Origin: Emcibacteraceae bacterium
Lineage (GTDB): Bacteria; Pseudomonadota; Alphaproteobacteria; Sphingomonadales; Emcibacteraceae
Direction of reading: 5' to 3'
Length of the DNA: 64,000 bases
Assembly: GCA_041396985.1 (NCBI GenBank)
Contig: JAWKXO010000005.1
Location: 186,001-250,000 of the forward strand
The position numbers were made by a program, and so were the translations under genes. Shown here piece by piece: positions 16,195 through 25,866 of the stretch (position 1 is the first letter of the stretch; every line of letters starts with the position of its first letter). The notes beneath the pieces are model-generated. The model did not search any database. It was not told where the DNA came from and worked only from the letters and a program-made list of their open reading frames with translations.

Positions 16195-17136
16195 ATGAAA
16201 GCTTTTATATCATATTCGCATCAGGATGAATGGGCACTTGATGAATTACACAAGCATTTAGCCTTATTAAGAAGAGAAGGAAAAATTACAGCTTGGTTTG
16301 ATAGAGAAATTCTTCCTGGCAGTAACATTCATATAGAAATATCGACTAACCTTGTTGACTCTGACCTTTTTTTGGCTTTAGTGAGTCCTGATTTTATCAA
16401 TTCTGACTATTGCTATGATAAAGAAATGATAAAGGCTTTAGAACTTCATAAAGAAGGCCAACTTACAGTTATTCCAATAATTGTAGAGCCATGCGAATGG
16501 ATTAAATCACCTTTATCAGATTTACTTGCTTTGCCTAAAGATGGAATAGCCATATCAACTTGGACGAACAAAAATACAGCTTGGTTGGACGTAGTAACCG
16601 GAATAAGATCAATTATTGAAAATAACGTTTCAACACCTGTAGCAAGTAAATCATCTCCTCCATCAAATAATCCACTATCTGTCGCTCGATATAAGGCCAA
16701 AAAAGACTTTGATGATATTGATAAAATTCATTTTAAAGAAAAAATATTTAATCAATTAAAAGAGTTTTTTAGAAAAGCAGTTGCAGAACTTGATAGTATA
16801 AAAGGTTTTAAAGGTAGTTATACTGATATAGACGCATATACTTTCACTGCAACAATCATTAACAGAAATTTACAAAATGGAACAGCTCACATTACTGTAT
16901 TTATAAATAGAGAGAGCTATGGAATTGGAGACATTTCATATTCGGAAGATCGCCCAGGGACTACCAGGACAACAAATGGCTGGTTTAGTGTTCAGAACAA
17001 TGATTATGAACTGTTTTTAACTTCTAATATCGGCTGGATAACACAAAGTGAGGAAAAAATTACAAACGGAGAGATTGCGGCAAAATTACTTTGGGAAAGA
17101 TTTATACAAAGAGCAGGAATTTCATATGCCGATTAA
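16195..17136 (+). CDS. TIR-domain protein with an unknown C-terminal domain
   Basis: 313 residues; the ATG at 16195 follows AGGAAAA. Residues 1-140 are a TIR domain: MKAFISYSHQDE (box 1), AWFDREILPGS (BB loop) and SDYCYDKEM, where E77 fits the catalytic glutamate of NAD-cleaving TIRs. The C-terminal 150 residues (KEKIFNQLKEFFRKAVAELDS... GWFSVQNNDYELFLTSN) form a separate alpha/beta-like domain I do not recognise, perhaps the sensor. Strongly AT-rich relative to flanking genes and followed by two small cotranscribed genes. Bacterial TIR proteins are commonly anti-phage NADases; that role here is inference. Confidence 0.8.
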   Translation: MKAFISYSHQDEWALDELHKHLALLRREGKITAWFDREILPGSNIHIEISTNLVDSDLFLALVSPDFINSDYCYDKEMIKALELHKEGQLTVIPIIVEPCEWIKSPLSDLLALPKDGIAISTWTNKNTAWLDVVTGIRSIIENNVSTPVASKSSPPSNNPLSVARYKAKKDFDDIDKIHFKEKIFNQLKEFFRKAVAELDSIKGFKGSYTDIDAYTFTATIINRNLQNGTAHITVFINRESYGIGDISYSEDRPGTTRTTNGWFSVQNNDYELFLTSNIGWITQSEEKITNGEIAAKLLWERFIQRAGISYAD

Positions 17137-17290
17137 GATGAAATATAGATGTAACAATTGTGGTGAGCGATTTGAAATTGATATATTGACAGAAGACGAG
17201 AAAAGAGAATTCGAAAGACAAAGATTGAATTATACACCAATTTCTTGTCCTAAATGTCATAGAAGAGATTATAGAGAAGGTTGGGAATAA
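17126..17290 (+). CDS. 54-residue zinc-ribbon protein of the TIR cassette
   Basis: Starts at the ATG at 17126, preceded by AGCAGGA, and overlaps the end of the TIR gene by 11 bases, so translation is coupled. Two knuckles, CNNCGERF and CPKCHRR, separated by a charged helix, make a classic zinc ribbon. No other domain. It may bind nucleic acid or act as a small partner of the TIR protein. Confidence 0.7.
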   Translation: MPIKMKYRCNNCGERFEIDILTEDEKREFERQRLNYTPISCPKCHRRDYREGWE

Positions 17291-17291
17291 A

Positions 17292-17807
17292 ATGGATTTA
17301 TCAACATTAAATACAGTAAATTTTACTGATGTAAAAATTGGTAGCCTATGCTTTTGGAATAATTATGGAGATATATCTCAATTAATTATGAAAGCAGGAG
17401 TTTTTAAAGTAGCAGAAAATAGTGATAAAAATGAAGAACTCATAGGAGAATTTTGCGTCTTTTTATCAGGTGATCAGCCATTTACATTTAGTAGATATAA
17501 TAATGAAAGATTAACTGTAACTCAAATTGAAGAATATACCTTCGAATTAATAAATAACTCCGTTGATACAGATCCTGAAGCAAAGAAAATTGGTGGCGAA
17601 ATTTATAGTGAAGGGAAAAATTTATATCTATTTCTTGATAATCGTGGTTATAGGAATCAGGGGTATCTAAATCTAACTACAGGAAAACTTTTAAGCAATT
17701 TAGGAGATGTTAGAGTTAGCAAAATACATCAATGGTCTATCATAGTACCTAAAAATAAAATTGAAAAAGGAATTGGTTGCACCGTTTTCAGTTATCCACT
17801 GACATAA
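17292..17807 (+). CDS. Hypothetical 171-residue protein of the TIR cassette
   Basis: Begins one base after the zinc-ribbon stop, so it is in the same operon. Soluble, acidic, with no cysteine motif except C22 and C57/C165, and no signal or membrane helix. Sequence shows beta-rich stretches (FVFLSGDQPFTFSRYNNERLTV, NLYLFLDNRGYRNQGYLN). I do not recognise a family. Its AT-rich composition matches the TIR gene and ends abruptly before the GC-rich exporter genes. Confidence 0.65.
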   Translation: MDLSTLNTVNFTDVKIGSLCFWNNYGDISQLIMKAGVFKVAENSDKNEELIGEFCVFLSGDQPFTFSRYNNERLTVTQIEEYTFELINNSVDTDPEAKKIGGEIYSEGKNLYLFLDNRGYRNQGYLNLTTGKLLSNLGDVRVSKIHQWSIIVPKNKIEKGIGCTVFSYPLT

Positions 17808-17819
17808 ATCAAATTTCCC

Positions 17820-19016
17820 CTACCGCTTCACAACCCGCATGTCGTCGTCAATGTCGGTGCCGGGGTGGATGACGACGGTGTCGCCCTCTGTTAAGCCCGA
17901 AACCACTTCGGCGATCTGGTCATTGATACGGCCGATTCCGACCTCTGTCCTGACCGTGCGGCCATCAACCACCTGAAAGACGCTCCATTTGCCCTCGTAC
18001 CGGAACAGCGCGCTGATCGGCACGTAGGGCACATTGTCGGCGCGGTCAACGATGATGCTGGCCTCGACCCTAAAGGCGTCTCCAAGCCCCTGCCATTTAT
18101 CGGGACCGTCGATGAAGTTAAGATAAATATTCACCCGTTGTTCCTCCACCCCCAGCGCGGAAATTTTGGTAAAGCCCGACGGGGACACCACCCGCACCTG
18201 GGCACGGATATCGTCCGACCCGCCCCAGCGTTTAATGAGTGCCATGTCGCCCTTTTTCACCTTGACCGCGTCGCGGGACAGCATTTCAATGACGATTTCA
18301 AGGTCTTCGGGGTTTCCGACCTCCACCAAAGGTGTGCCGGAGGGGATCACCCCTTCGGACTTATGCAGTATGCGTAAGACTTTACCAGAGATCGGCGCAC
18401 GGACAATCAGATTGCTACTGTCGGTGCCGTCAGCCGCGGTGCCGGGCTGGACCAAACGGGCTTTGGCGGCGGCAAGGGTGCTCTTCGCAACCTCCATCCC
18501 TGAATTGGCGGTGTTAAGCTCGGTTTCACGAAGTCTTACCGTTAATTGCGCTTGTTCAAGCCGGGCGATCGATACATTGCCGTTATCATATAGCCGCTGG
18601 GTCCGCGCCAGTTCCGCTTTGGCGAAATCCAGTTCCGCCTGTGCGCGTTCCAGTTTCGCGACCTCAAACCCGAGTGCCGCTTCCGCGCCCTGAATATCGG
18701 CCTGTGTCTGAATTTCGGTGCGGCTGTCGATAAAATGCGGATCAGCCGGTTTCATGTTGGCAATCACGGTTTCACCGGCGGTGACACTGTCGCCCTGTTC
18801 GCTTTCGATCCTTGTCACACGGCCCTCAATCGGGGCATAGACCACATAAATATCATGGATTTTTGTTTTTCCCTCCCCGTCCAGGGTCACCAGCACATCA
18901 CCGCGCTTGACCACATCCATATCGACCGGAACACGGGCCGGAATCAGCGCGAAAATCAGCAGCCCGACGGCAAAAACACCAAGAGCAATTTTGATATAAA
19001 GCTTAATTTTTTTCAT
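17820..19016 (-). CDS. Periplasmic adaptor (HlyD/MFP) of an ABC exporter
   Basis: 398 residues. One N-terminal membrane anchor (IKIALGVFAVGLLIFALIPA), then a biotinyl-lipoyl half-domain, a long alanine- and glutamate-rich coiled-coil hairpin (about residues 95-190), the second lipoyl half (IVRAPISGKVLRI) and beta-barrel and membrane-proximal domains. This is the membrane fusion protein type paired with MacB-like exporters. It follows the FtsX-type permease by 38 bases and the ATPase gene, giving the order ATPase-permease-adaptor. No outer membrane channel gene is nearby. Confidence 0.88.
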   Translation of the reverse strand: MKKIKLYIKIALGVFAVGLLIFALIPARVPVDMDVVKRGDVLVTLDGEGKTKIHDIYVVYAPIEGRVTRIESEQGDSVTAGETVIANMKPADPHFIDSRTEIQTQADIQGAEAALGFEVAKLERAQAELDFAKAELARTQRLYDNGNVSIARLEQAQLTVRLRETELNTANSGMEVAKSTLAAAKARLVQPGTAADGTDSSNLIVRAPISGKVLRILHKSEGVIPSGTPLVEVGNPEDLEIVIEMLSRDAVKVKKGDMALIKRWGGSDDIRAQVRVVSPSGFTKISALGVEEQRVNIYLNFIDGPDKWQGLGDAFRVEASIIVDRADNVPYVPISALFRYEGKWSVFQVVDGRTVRTEVGIGRINDQIAEVVSGLTEGDTVVIHPGTDIDDDMRVVKR

Positions 19017-19054
19017 ATTTGTTCATCCATTTTTCTTATGCTTTATTCGCATCA

Positions 19055-21430
19055 TCATTCAACCCCTTTTTGCGCAGCGACAAGGTCAATTTTATCCACC
19101 TGCCGCCAGACAAGGTAAAAAGAGACCAGCGCACTGACCAGCACCACAATCACCGCATAGGCATATGTATCATTTTTTATATAAAGCGGCATTCGGAACA
19201 GTTCGGTATCAAGCGCCGCCACCATCCCTGCGCATAACCCATAGCCGATAAAAAGCCCCATGGGGATCGCCACCATGACGACAAAGCCAAGCTCCCCGAA
19301 CAGGATATAGGCGACCTCGCCCTTGGTAAGACCCAGCACGCGAAGCGCCGCCAGTTCCCGCGATCGTTCGGAAAAGGCAATCCGCGCCGTGTTATAAATA
19401 ACGCCAAAGGCAATAACCCCGGCAAACACAATATAAACCGCCATCATCCGCATCATGTTTTCGTCCATGATCTGTTCAAAAATTTCCCGCATGCGAACCA
19501 TGATCGCCATGCTGATAATGGCGGGAACATCTTTGATATTCTGGTATAATGGCCCGTTCCAGTTGGGGTCGGTCTGGAGCGCCGCACCGGTCACCACCGG
19601 GCCTTCGTTAAGCAGCGAATTAAGCCGGTCAATATCCATATAGGCGCCAATCCCCATAAATTCATCATAGATCGCCGAAATCGGCAAGCTCAGCTGCGGC
19701 CTGCGTTCTTCCAGCACATCAACATCAACCATATCGCCGACCTTGGCGCCGAGCAGCTCGGCCAGTTTTCTCGACATTACCAGCCCGCCGCCCGAAACAT
19801 CGACCGGTTTTAAGCTCTGGTCCAATACGCGGTGCAGGTCCGGATCCGGCCTGATCCCCGAAATGCCGGTCCGTTTGCTTAAATGACCATGTTTAAGCAG
19901 CACCGGAATATCGCGAAGCGGTTCGACCTTCATCACCCCGGGCATCAGTTTTATTTCCTCGAGCGCGGAAATGCCCCGCGGTTCAACAAAGCCAAGCAGC
20001 ACCGTTTCCCGGTTGCCGATATTATACTGAACATCCATCATATAATTCATGCTGTCGGTCATGCTGTTGGCAAACACAAGGATCGCCAGCGCAAAGCCGA
20101 CCCCGACCGCGCTTAGGAACGCCCGGATCGGCCGCCTTTCCAGCTGCCTGAGCACAATCCTTGAAAGAAAGGAGAAAAATTTATCAATATCAAGCCGCTC
20201 GAGGATGGTTTCCTTAAATTCGGTGGGGGCTTCGGGCCTCATCGCCTCCGCCGGGGGAAGGTCGGCGGCCTGTTTCATGGCGATCCATGTGCCCGCCGTC
20301 GCGGCCGCGGCGCAGAAACCGACCGATAAAATCATGATATCGACGGAATAGGTATAATGAAGATAGGGAAAGCGGAAAAACTGGCTGTACATATTTAAGA
20401 GCCCCGAGCCAAGCCACACACCCCCGGCAAGGCCAAGGATTGAGCCAATCACCACAACCACCATCACCATTTTAAGATAATGTGCCGCCAGCTCCGCATT
20501 GGAATATCCGACCGCCTTCAGCATACCGATCTGGACCCGCTGGGTCGCGACCTGCCGTGTCATCACCACATTGACCAGGAATGCCGCCACACACAGGAAT
20601 ATAATCGGGGTGATCGTCCCCGTTGTTTTTAACTGGGTCAGTTCATTTTCCACATACCAGTTGGACATCTGTTCCGAACGGTCAAAGGAAATCAGCCCGC
20701 CATATGGCTTTAATATCCGGTCGAACTCCGCTTTTACCTCCTCCACATTGGCATCGCGGCTAAGGCTCAGGGCCACATTGTTAAAGGCCCCGTCCATATT
20801 GACCGCCGCTTCAAGCGCACGGCGGCTCATCCAGAACACCCCGAAGCGTTTATCATCAGGGAAAAGCGCCCCGGGGCCAAGGCTATAGACATATTCGGGG
20901 CTCAGCACAATGCCGACAATTTTAAGCGACCGTTTTTTGCCATTCACCACCATATCGATATGATCGCCAAGGGTGAACTGATGCGCCACCACAAAAGCCT
21001 CACTGGCGAGGATCGCATCCTCTTCATCCGGGTTGAGCAATCTTCCGCTTTTTAGGTAGAGTTTATCCAAGAGCGGTTCCCGCTCATCCGGGTAGGACAG
21101 TATCCGCCCGCTGGCGGGAACGTCCATCCCCTCCACCTGCACCGTGGCGCCGAAGGTGACCCGGGTTTCAATCTGCGCCACGCCGTTTATTTCGGCGATC
21201 TGTTCCTTAACCCCTTCCGGTACCCGTTTGGCGCTGGCCCAGACATCGGCAAATTCATAACGGTCATAATAAACATCACGGCCGAGCGCCAGACTGTCAA
21301 TCACCCCGAATGACAGCACGAATGACATAATCCCCGACGCCATCACAAAAATGATCGCCACCAGCTGGCCTTTGATATTCCAAAGATCACGAAGCAGTTT
21401 CCGGTTCATGGCTGTAATCACCTGACGCAT
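19055..21430 (-). CDS. FtsX-family ABC exporter permease, fused double unit
   Basis: 791 residues from the ATG at 21430, which lies one base after the ATPase stop. Two FtsX/MacB_PCD modules in tandem: an N-terminal helix (IKGQLVAIIFVMASGIMSFVLSF), a periplasmic domain, three helices near residues 265-400, then a second set with helices near 440 and three C-terminal helices. This double form is the DevC/YbbP-like permease type that moves lipids or lipoproteins rather than small drugs. Inner membrane. Cargo unknown. Confidence 0.88.
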   Translation of the reverse strand: MRQVITAMNRKLLRDLWNIKGQLVAIIFVMASGIMSFVLSFGVIDSLALGRDVYYDRYEFADVWASAKRVPEGVKEQIAEINGVAQIETRVTFGATVQVEGMDVPASGRILSYPDEREPLLDKLYLKSGRLLNPDEEDAILASEAFVVAHQFTLGDHIDMVVNGKKRSLKIVGIVLSPEYVYSLGPGALFPDDKRFGVFWMSRRALEAAVNMDGAFNNVALSLSRDANVEEVKAEFDRILKPYGGLISFDRSEQMSNWYVENELTQLKTTGTITPIIFLCVAAFLVNVVMTRQVATQRVQIGMLKAVGYSNAELAAHYLKMVMVVVVIGSILGLAGGVWLGSGLLNMYSQFFRFPYLHYTYSVDIMILSVGFCAAAATAGTWIAMKQAADLPPAEAMRPEAPTEFKETILERLDIDKFFSFLSRIVLRQLERRPIRAFLSAVGVGFALAILVFANSMTDSMNYMMDVQYNIGNRETVLLGFVEPRGISALEEIKLMPGVMKVEPLRDIPVLLKHGHLSKRTGISGIRPDPDLHRVLDQSLKPVDVSGGGLVMSRKLAELLGAKVGDMVDVDVLEERRPQLSLPISAIYDEFMGIGAYMDIDRLNSLLNEGPVVTGAALQTDPNWNGPLYQNIKDVPAIISMAIMVRMREIFEQIMDENMMRMMAVYIVFAGVIAFGVIYNTARIAFSERSRELAALRVLGLTKGEVAYILFGELGFVVMVAIPMGLFIGYGLCAGMVAALDTELFRMPLYIKNDTYAYAVIVVLVSALVSFYLVWRQVDKIDLVAAQKGVE

Positions 21431-21431
21431 T

Positions 21432-22157
<726 letters not shown>

Positions 22158-22337
22158 GGCGGGGTTTGCTCCTTGACCTTTAAAGTCCGGCACTAATGCA
22201 CCATACTTTAATCCTATTAAATTTTTAAGGCAAATAACTTGATATAGCTCAAATGTTGCGCGCTTTTCGGCTTGTTTTAATTTTGACCGCCGCTATGATC
22301 AGCAACATCTTTTAACCTTTTTGGACTGGACTGCCCG

Positions 22338-22862
22338 TTGACCACATTAAAATCACTTCTTATCGCCATTATGGTTTTTATCACCCTGCCCGCCCGCGCT
22401 GATGAAGCGGCCGATGCGGCAGCGGCGAAGCTACTGGATATTCTTGACGTCAAAAAAACCATGAACCAGTCCATGGAACAAATGCTGATGATGCAGGTGC
22501 AGTCAAACCCCGCCCTTGTCCAGTTCAGCGATATTTTAATCAAATTCACCAATCAGTATATGAGCTACGAAAGCTTAAAACCCGATTTCATTAAAATTTA
22601 TACTGACGCCTTCACCACCGATGAGCTGAATGATCTGATTGAATTTTACCAGTCCCCGACCGGGCAGAATGTCAAAAATAAAATTCCGGAATTAATGCAA
22701 AAGGGCGGCGAAATGGGTTTTCAGCGCTTAAGTGAGCATTCCGAGGAATTAAAGGCCCTGATCACCGAACGCGCCGAGCAAATTGCTGCCGACCAGAAAG
22801 CCGCCGAGGACGCCGCAGCCGAAAATGATGCCGCCGCGCCAGAGGCGGAACCGGATCAGTAA
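22338..22862 (+). CDS. Exported DUF2059 protein
   Basis: 174 residues beginning with a TTG codon, supported because it gives a proper signal peptide (MTTLKSLLIAIMVFITLPARA). The mature part is helical with FYQSPTGQNVKNKIPELMQKG, the DUF2059 signature, then a tail rich in A, E and D. DUF2059 proteins are periplasmic helical proteins of unknown role, common in alphaproteobacteria. Divergent from the exporter operon and convergent with the isochorismatase gene. Confidence 0.82.
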   Translation: MTTLKSLLIAIMVFITLPARADEAADAAAAKLLDILDVKKTMNQSMEQMLMMQVQSNPALVQFSDILIKFTNQYMSYESLKPDFIKIYTDAFTTDELNDLIEFYQSPTGQNVKNKIPELMQKGGEMGFQRLSEHSEELKALITERAEQIAADQKAAEDAAAENDAAAPEAEPDQ

Positions 22863-22865
22863 GCT

Positions 22866-23435
22866 TTAAACAACCAGCTTTTCAAAATCGAGATCAGTTG
22901 AGGATACGGTGCCAGTCTTCCGCCCGGGATAGCTTAAGTACGTCATGACAATGTTAAGATCGGTGATTATCCCGCCCGCGTCAATGACTTTGCCGTCGGG
23001 AAGCTCGATATTTTTGGTGCTGTGGGCGTCTTTAACCAGGGTAATGTCATAACCGCGGTCAAGCGCGCCGTAGGCCGTTGCCCGCACGCACCAGTTGGTT
23101 GCCGCCCCGGAAATCACGATATGGCCGCAGTCATGCTCGGCCAAAGCTTCGGCAAAGTCGGTATCCTCAAACGAGGACTCGTTTCTTTTATGAATGATCC
23201 GCTCCCCTTCCAATGGGCTTAAGCCATCGACCAGTTGCCAGCCGTCACTGTTCCTGGGCATTTCATCGCTTGAATGTTTGATCCAGAGCACGGGGATGCC
23301 CGCCGTCCGCGCTTTCTCCAGCGCGCGGGATATATTGGCAATGACCTCATCCGCGTGCCATGCGTTTTTCAGCACCGCCTTATGCACATCGATCACCACA
23401 AACACCACATTTTTTTCATTGCCCACTGTTGCCAT
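22866..23435 (-). CDS. Isochorismatase-family cysteine hydrolase
   Basis: 189 residues. The catalytic triad of this fold is visible: aspartate in FVVIDVH, lysine in IIHKRNESSF and cysteine in SGAATNWCVRATA, with the cis-peptide motif before it. Members hydrolyse amides such as nicotinamide or isochorismate; the substrate here cannot be told. AAGGAA precedes the ATG. Followed upstream on the same strand by the double hotdog thioesterase gene, 16 bases away, so probably one operon. Cytoplasmic. Confidence 0.85.
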   Translation of the reverse strand: MATVGNEKNVVFVVIDVHKAVLKNAWHADEVIANISRALEKARTAGIPVLWIKHSSDEMPRNSDGWQLVDGLSPLEGERIIHKRNESSFEDTDFAEALAEHDCGHIVISGAATNWCVRATAYGALDRGYDITLVKDAHSTKNIELPDGKVIDAGGIITDLNIVMTYLSYPGRKTGTVSSTDLDFEKLVV

Positions 23436-23451
23436 TATTCAATTCCTTTTC

Positions 23452-24255
23452 TTATTCCTTAAAGTCTAAATCTGATTTCTTAAACGGTTTTGATTTGCCG
23501 TCCTCGCCCACGGCAACCATGATAAAATCACTATCGGCGCAGAAGGTGCGCTTTCCGCTTAAGAGTTCTTCCCCCCACATTTTGACCTTGACGGTCATGG
23601 AACTGCGGCCGACCCGCACCACTTTGGCGGAAAGGTCCACAATGCCGCCGACGGCAATGGGGGCGAGGAAATTGGTCTTTTCGACAGAGGCCAGCACCAT
23701 AACTTCCTTACATTTTCGGGAGGAAGCGATAAAGCCCGCCTTGGCCATCAGCGACAGTCCATGCCCCCCGAACAGGGTACCCAGATGGTTTGTATCATCG
23801 GCAAAGACCAGTTCAACAATCCGCAGGTCCGCATCCGGCTCTGCGTGTATACCGGGGGTAAGCTCAATGTCTGAAAGCGGTATAATATCCGCCGCCTTTT
23901 CGGCCTTATCCGGCACCGCCACCATGTTAAATATGCCGCGGGTGCAGATATGCCGCTCATTGGTCAGCATATTTTCCGCCTGCATGATCACCTCAACCTG
24001 TAATGATCTATTGCCCGCATGGATCACTTTGGCGGCAAAATCAATGATATTGCCCTTATAGGCGGGTTTTACAAAATCAACCTTGTCGCAGGACGCGGTG
24101 ACAAAGCTTCGCCGCCCGTAACGGGTCGCGGCGATAAAGGCGACCTTGTCCATATAGCCAAGCGCCGCCCCGCCAAACAGCGTTTCATGATGGTTGGTGT
24201 TTCTGGGAAAAACAATATCCGTCAGGTGAATGGTGCTGTTTGTATGATGTATCAA
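23452..24255 (-). CDS. Acyl-CoA thioesterase with two hotdog domains
   Basis: 267 residues, starting at a TTG with AAGGA eight bases before it. Two copies of the YciA/ACOT hotdog domain: residues 10-125 (NTNHHETLFGGAALGYMDKVAFIAA) and 150-260 (DTNHLGTLFGGHGLSLMAKAGFIAS). Each has the conserved N-H-x-x-T-L-F-G-G strand, and the aspartate of the first domain is replaced by A in the second (MDKVA against MAKAG), so only the first may be catalytic. It hydrolyses acyl-CoAs to free acids. Cytoplasmic. Confidence 0.86.
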   Translation of the reverse strand: MIHHTNSTIHLTDIVFPRNTNHHETLFGGAALGYMDKVAFIAATRYGRRSFVTASCDKVDFVKPAYKGNIIDFAAKVIHAGNRSLQVEVIMQAENMLTNERHICTRGIFNMVAVPDKAEKAADIIPLSDIELTPGIHAEPDADLRIVELVFADDTNHLGTLFGGHGLSLMAKAGFIASSRKCKEVMVLASVEKTNFLAPIAVGGIVDLSAKVVRVGRSSMTVKVKMWGEELLSGKRTFCADSDFIMVAVGEDGKSKPFKKSDLDFKE

Positions 24256-24271
24256 TTTTTATTCCTTAGAT

Positions 24272-24823
24272 TTAAAAATCTTTCGTCATGGTCAGGACCG
24301 GGACGGTCACCCCGGACGGTGCAGTGTCCACCCCGCTTTCGATCACTTTATAACCACATGATTCATAAAGCGGCTGCCCGGCTAGGGTTGAACCCAAAAT
24401 CATTTTACTAAAGCCGGCGTCCCGCGCCGCCTGCTCACAAATCCCCATAATATAGCGGCCGATGCCGTTTCTGGCCCAGTCGGGGTGGCAATACATGGCG
24501 CGGATGCGAGCGCGGTCGGTGGCCGGGTCCAGCAGTTCATCGCTCCGCCCCGGGCTATGGTTACCGCCATAAAGGGTTTTTCGCTTGCCCCATCCGCCGC
24601 AACCGACGATGGTTTCCTCGTCCGTTCCCTCCCCATGCAGGATTAAAAAATAGGTCTGGTCTTCAATAAGCCTTGTATCAACCCCCATAAACTGCCCGGC
24701 GATTTCAAGCTGTTCCTTGGTTAAATAATTTTTCTGTAATTCATAAATGGCCGCCGCCATCAACGCCTTTATATCCTCAACATCGGACATTTGTGCCAAA
24801 CGATGGGTAAATTTTTTTGTCAT
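24272..24823 (-). CDS. GNAT-family N-acetyltransferase
   Basis: 183 residues from the ATG at 24823 (a GTG at 24835 also possible). The acetyl-CoA loop appears as HPDWARNGIGRYIMGICEQAARDAGF, a variant of the GNAT Q/R-x-x-G-x-G/A motif. A long insert between strands 2 and 4 (GKRKTLYGGNHSPGRSDELLDP) is unusual. Probably the same transcript as the thioesterase and isochorismatase genes. Substrate unknown. Confidence 0.83.
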   Translation of the reverse strand: MTKKFTHRLAQMSDVEDIKALMAAAIYELQKNYLTKEQLEIAGQFMGVDTRLIEDQTYFLILHGEGTDEETIVGCGGWGKRKTLYGGNHSPGRSDELLDPATDRARIRAMYCHPDWARNGIGRYIMGICEQAARDAGFSKMILGSTLAGQPLYESCGYKVIESGVDTAPSGVTVPVLTMTKDF

Positions 24824-24906
24824 TATCTCACTCACTCTTGCAATAAAACTGAATTTGTACTTAAACTGTTAATGAGTTCACTTAACCAAAAAAACCGGAC
24901 CTTGTC

Positions 24907-25863
24907 ATGAAAATTATTCACCTGTTGCTGATTATTCTCTTCACCGCCGTCAGCCCGGCGCTGGCCCATCAGGACCCGGACCAGTCGGGCTTTATCGATG
25001 TTGAGGGCGGCAAAATATGGTACCGGCTTAACGGGCTTGAACATCTGGGCAAAACGCCTGCCATTATCGTCATGCATGGCGGCCCGGGCGGCACCCACCG
25101 GGGCCTTATGCCCTATGTTGAGCTGTCGGATACTTACCCCGTCATTCTTTATGATCAGCTCGGCACCGGGATGTCGGCCAAATTTGTCGATGATCCGAAT
25201 GACCAAAGCCTTTGGACGGTTGAGCATTTCGTCAGCGAAATCAGCAGCATCAGAAAAGCACTGGGACTGGATAAAGTGATCATCGCCGGGCACAGCTGGG
25301 GCGGGACGTTAAGCGCCGAATATGCGGTTAAAAATGAAAAGGGGCTGGTTGCCGCCATTTTCAGCAGCCCGCTGATCAGCACGCCGCAGTGGGTCGCCGA
25401 TAACCGTGAATGGATCCGCCAATTGCCGGAAAATTACCGCACCGCAATTGAACGAAATGAAGCGGCCGGCACCTTTGATAATACCGAATACCGCGCTGCG
25501 GAGGCCGCCTTTTATGATGAACATATGTGCCATAATGACTGCGTTGATTATGGCTTTCGGGATAATGGCGCCCCCGGCAACCGTGATATGTATATGACCA
25601 TGTGGGGACCTAGCGAATTTACCGCCAACGGCACACTGGAAAATTATGACATCAGCCCGAAACTGAATACGGTAAAAGTTCCCGTGCTGATGATGTGCGG
25701 TGAATTTGATGAAGCGGCACCCAAATCATGCGCGAAATATGCCGCCATGGTCAAGGACGCCACCAATGTCGTGGTGCCCGGTGCCGGTCATGCCACACTG
25801 GGCGAGCAGAAGGATTTTGTCATCGGCACCGTCCGCCGCTGGTTAAGGGAGCATGTGAAGTAA
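24907..25863 (+). CDS. Exported proline iminopeptidase-type alpha/beta hydrolase
   Basis: 318 residues. Signal peptide MKIIHLLLIILFTAVSPALA. HGGPGGTHRG is the oxyanion motif of proline iminopeptidases, the nucleophile elbow is AGHSWGGTL, and GAGHATLG supplies the late histidine with D upstream (GEFDEAAP). This family removes N-terminal proline or acts on small amides and esters. The signal peptide makes a periplasmic peptide scavenger likely. The next gene starts three bases after its stop. Confidence 0.85.
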   Translation: MKIIHLLLIILFTAVSPALAHQDPDQSGFIDVEGGKIWYRLNGLEHLGKTPAIIVMHGGPGGTHRGLMPYVELSDTYPVILYDQLGTGMSAKFVDDPNDQSLWTVEHFVSEISSIRKALGLDKVIIAGHSWGGTLSAEYAVKNEKGLVAAIFSSPLISTPQWVADNREWIRQLPENYRTAIERNEAAGTFDNTEYRAAEAAFYDEHMCHNDCVDYGFRDNGAPGNRDMYMTMWGPSEFTANGTLENYDISPKLNTVKVPVLMMCGEFDEAAPKSCAKYAAMVKDATNVVVPGAGHATLGEQKDFVIGTVRRWLREHVK

Positions 25864-25866
25864 ATT

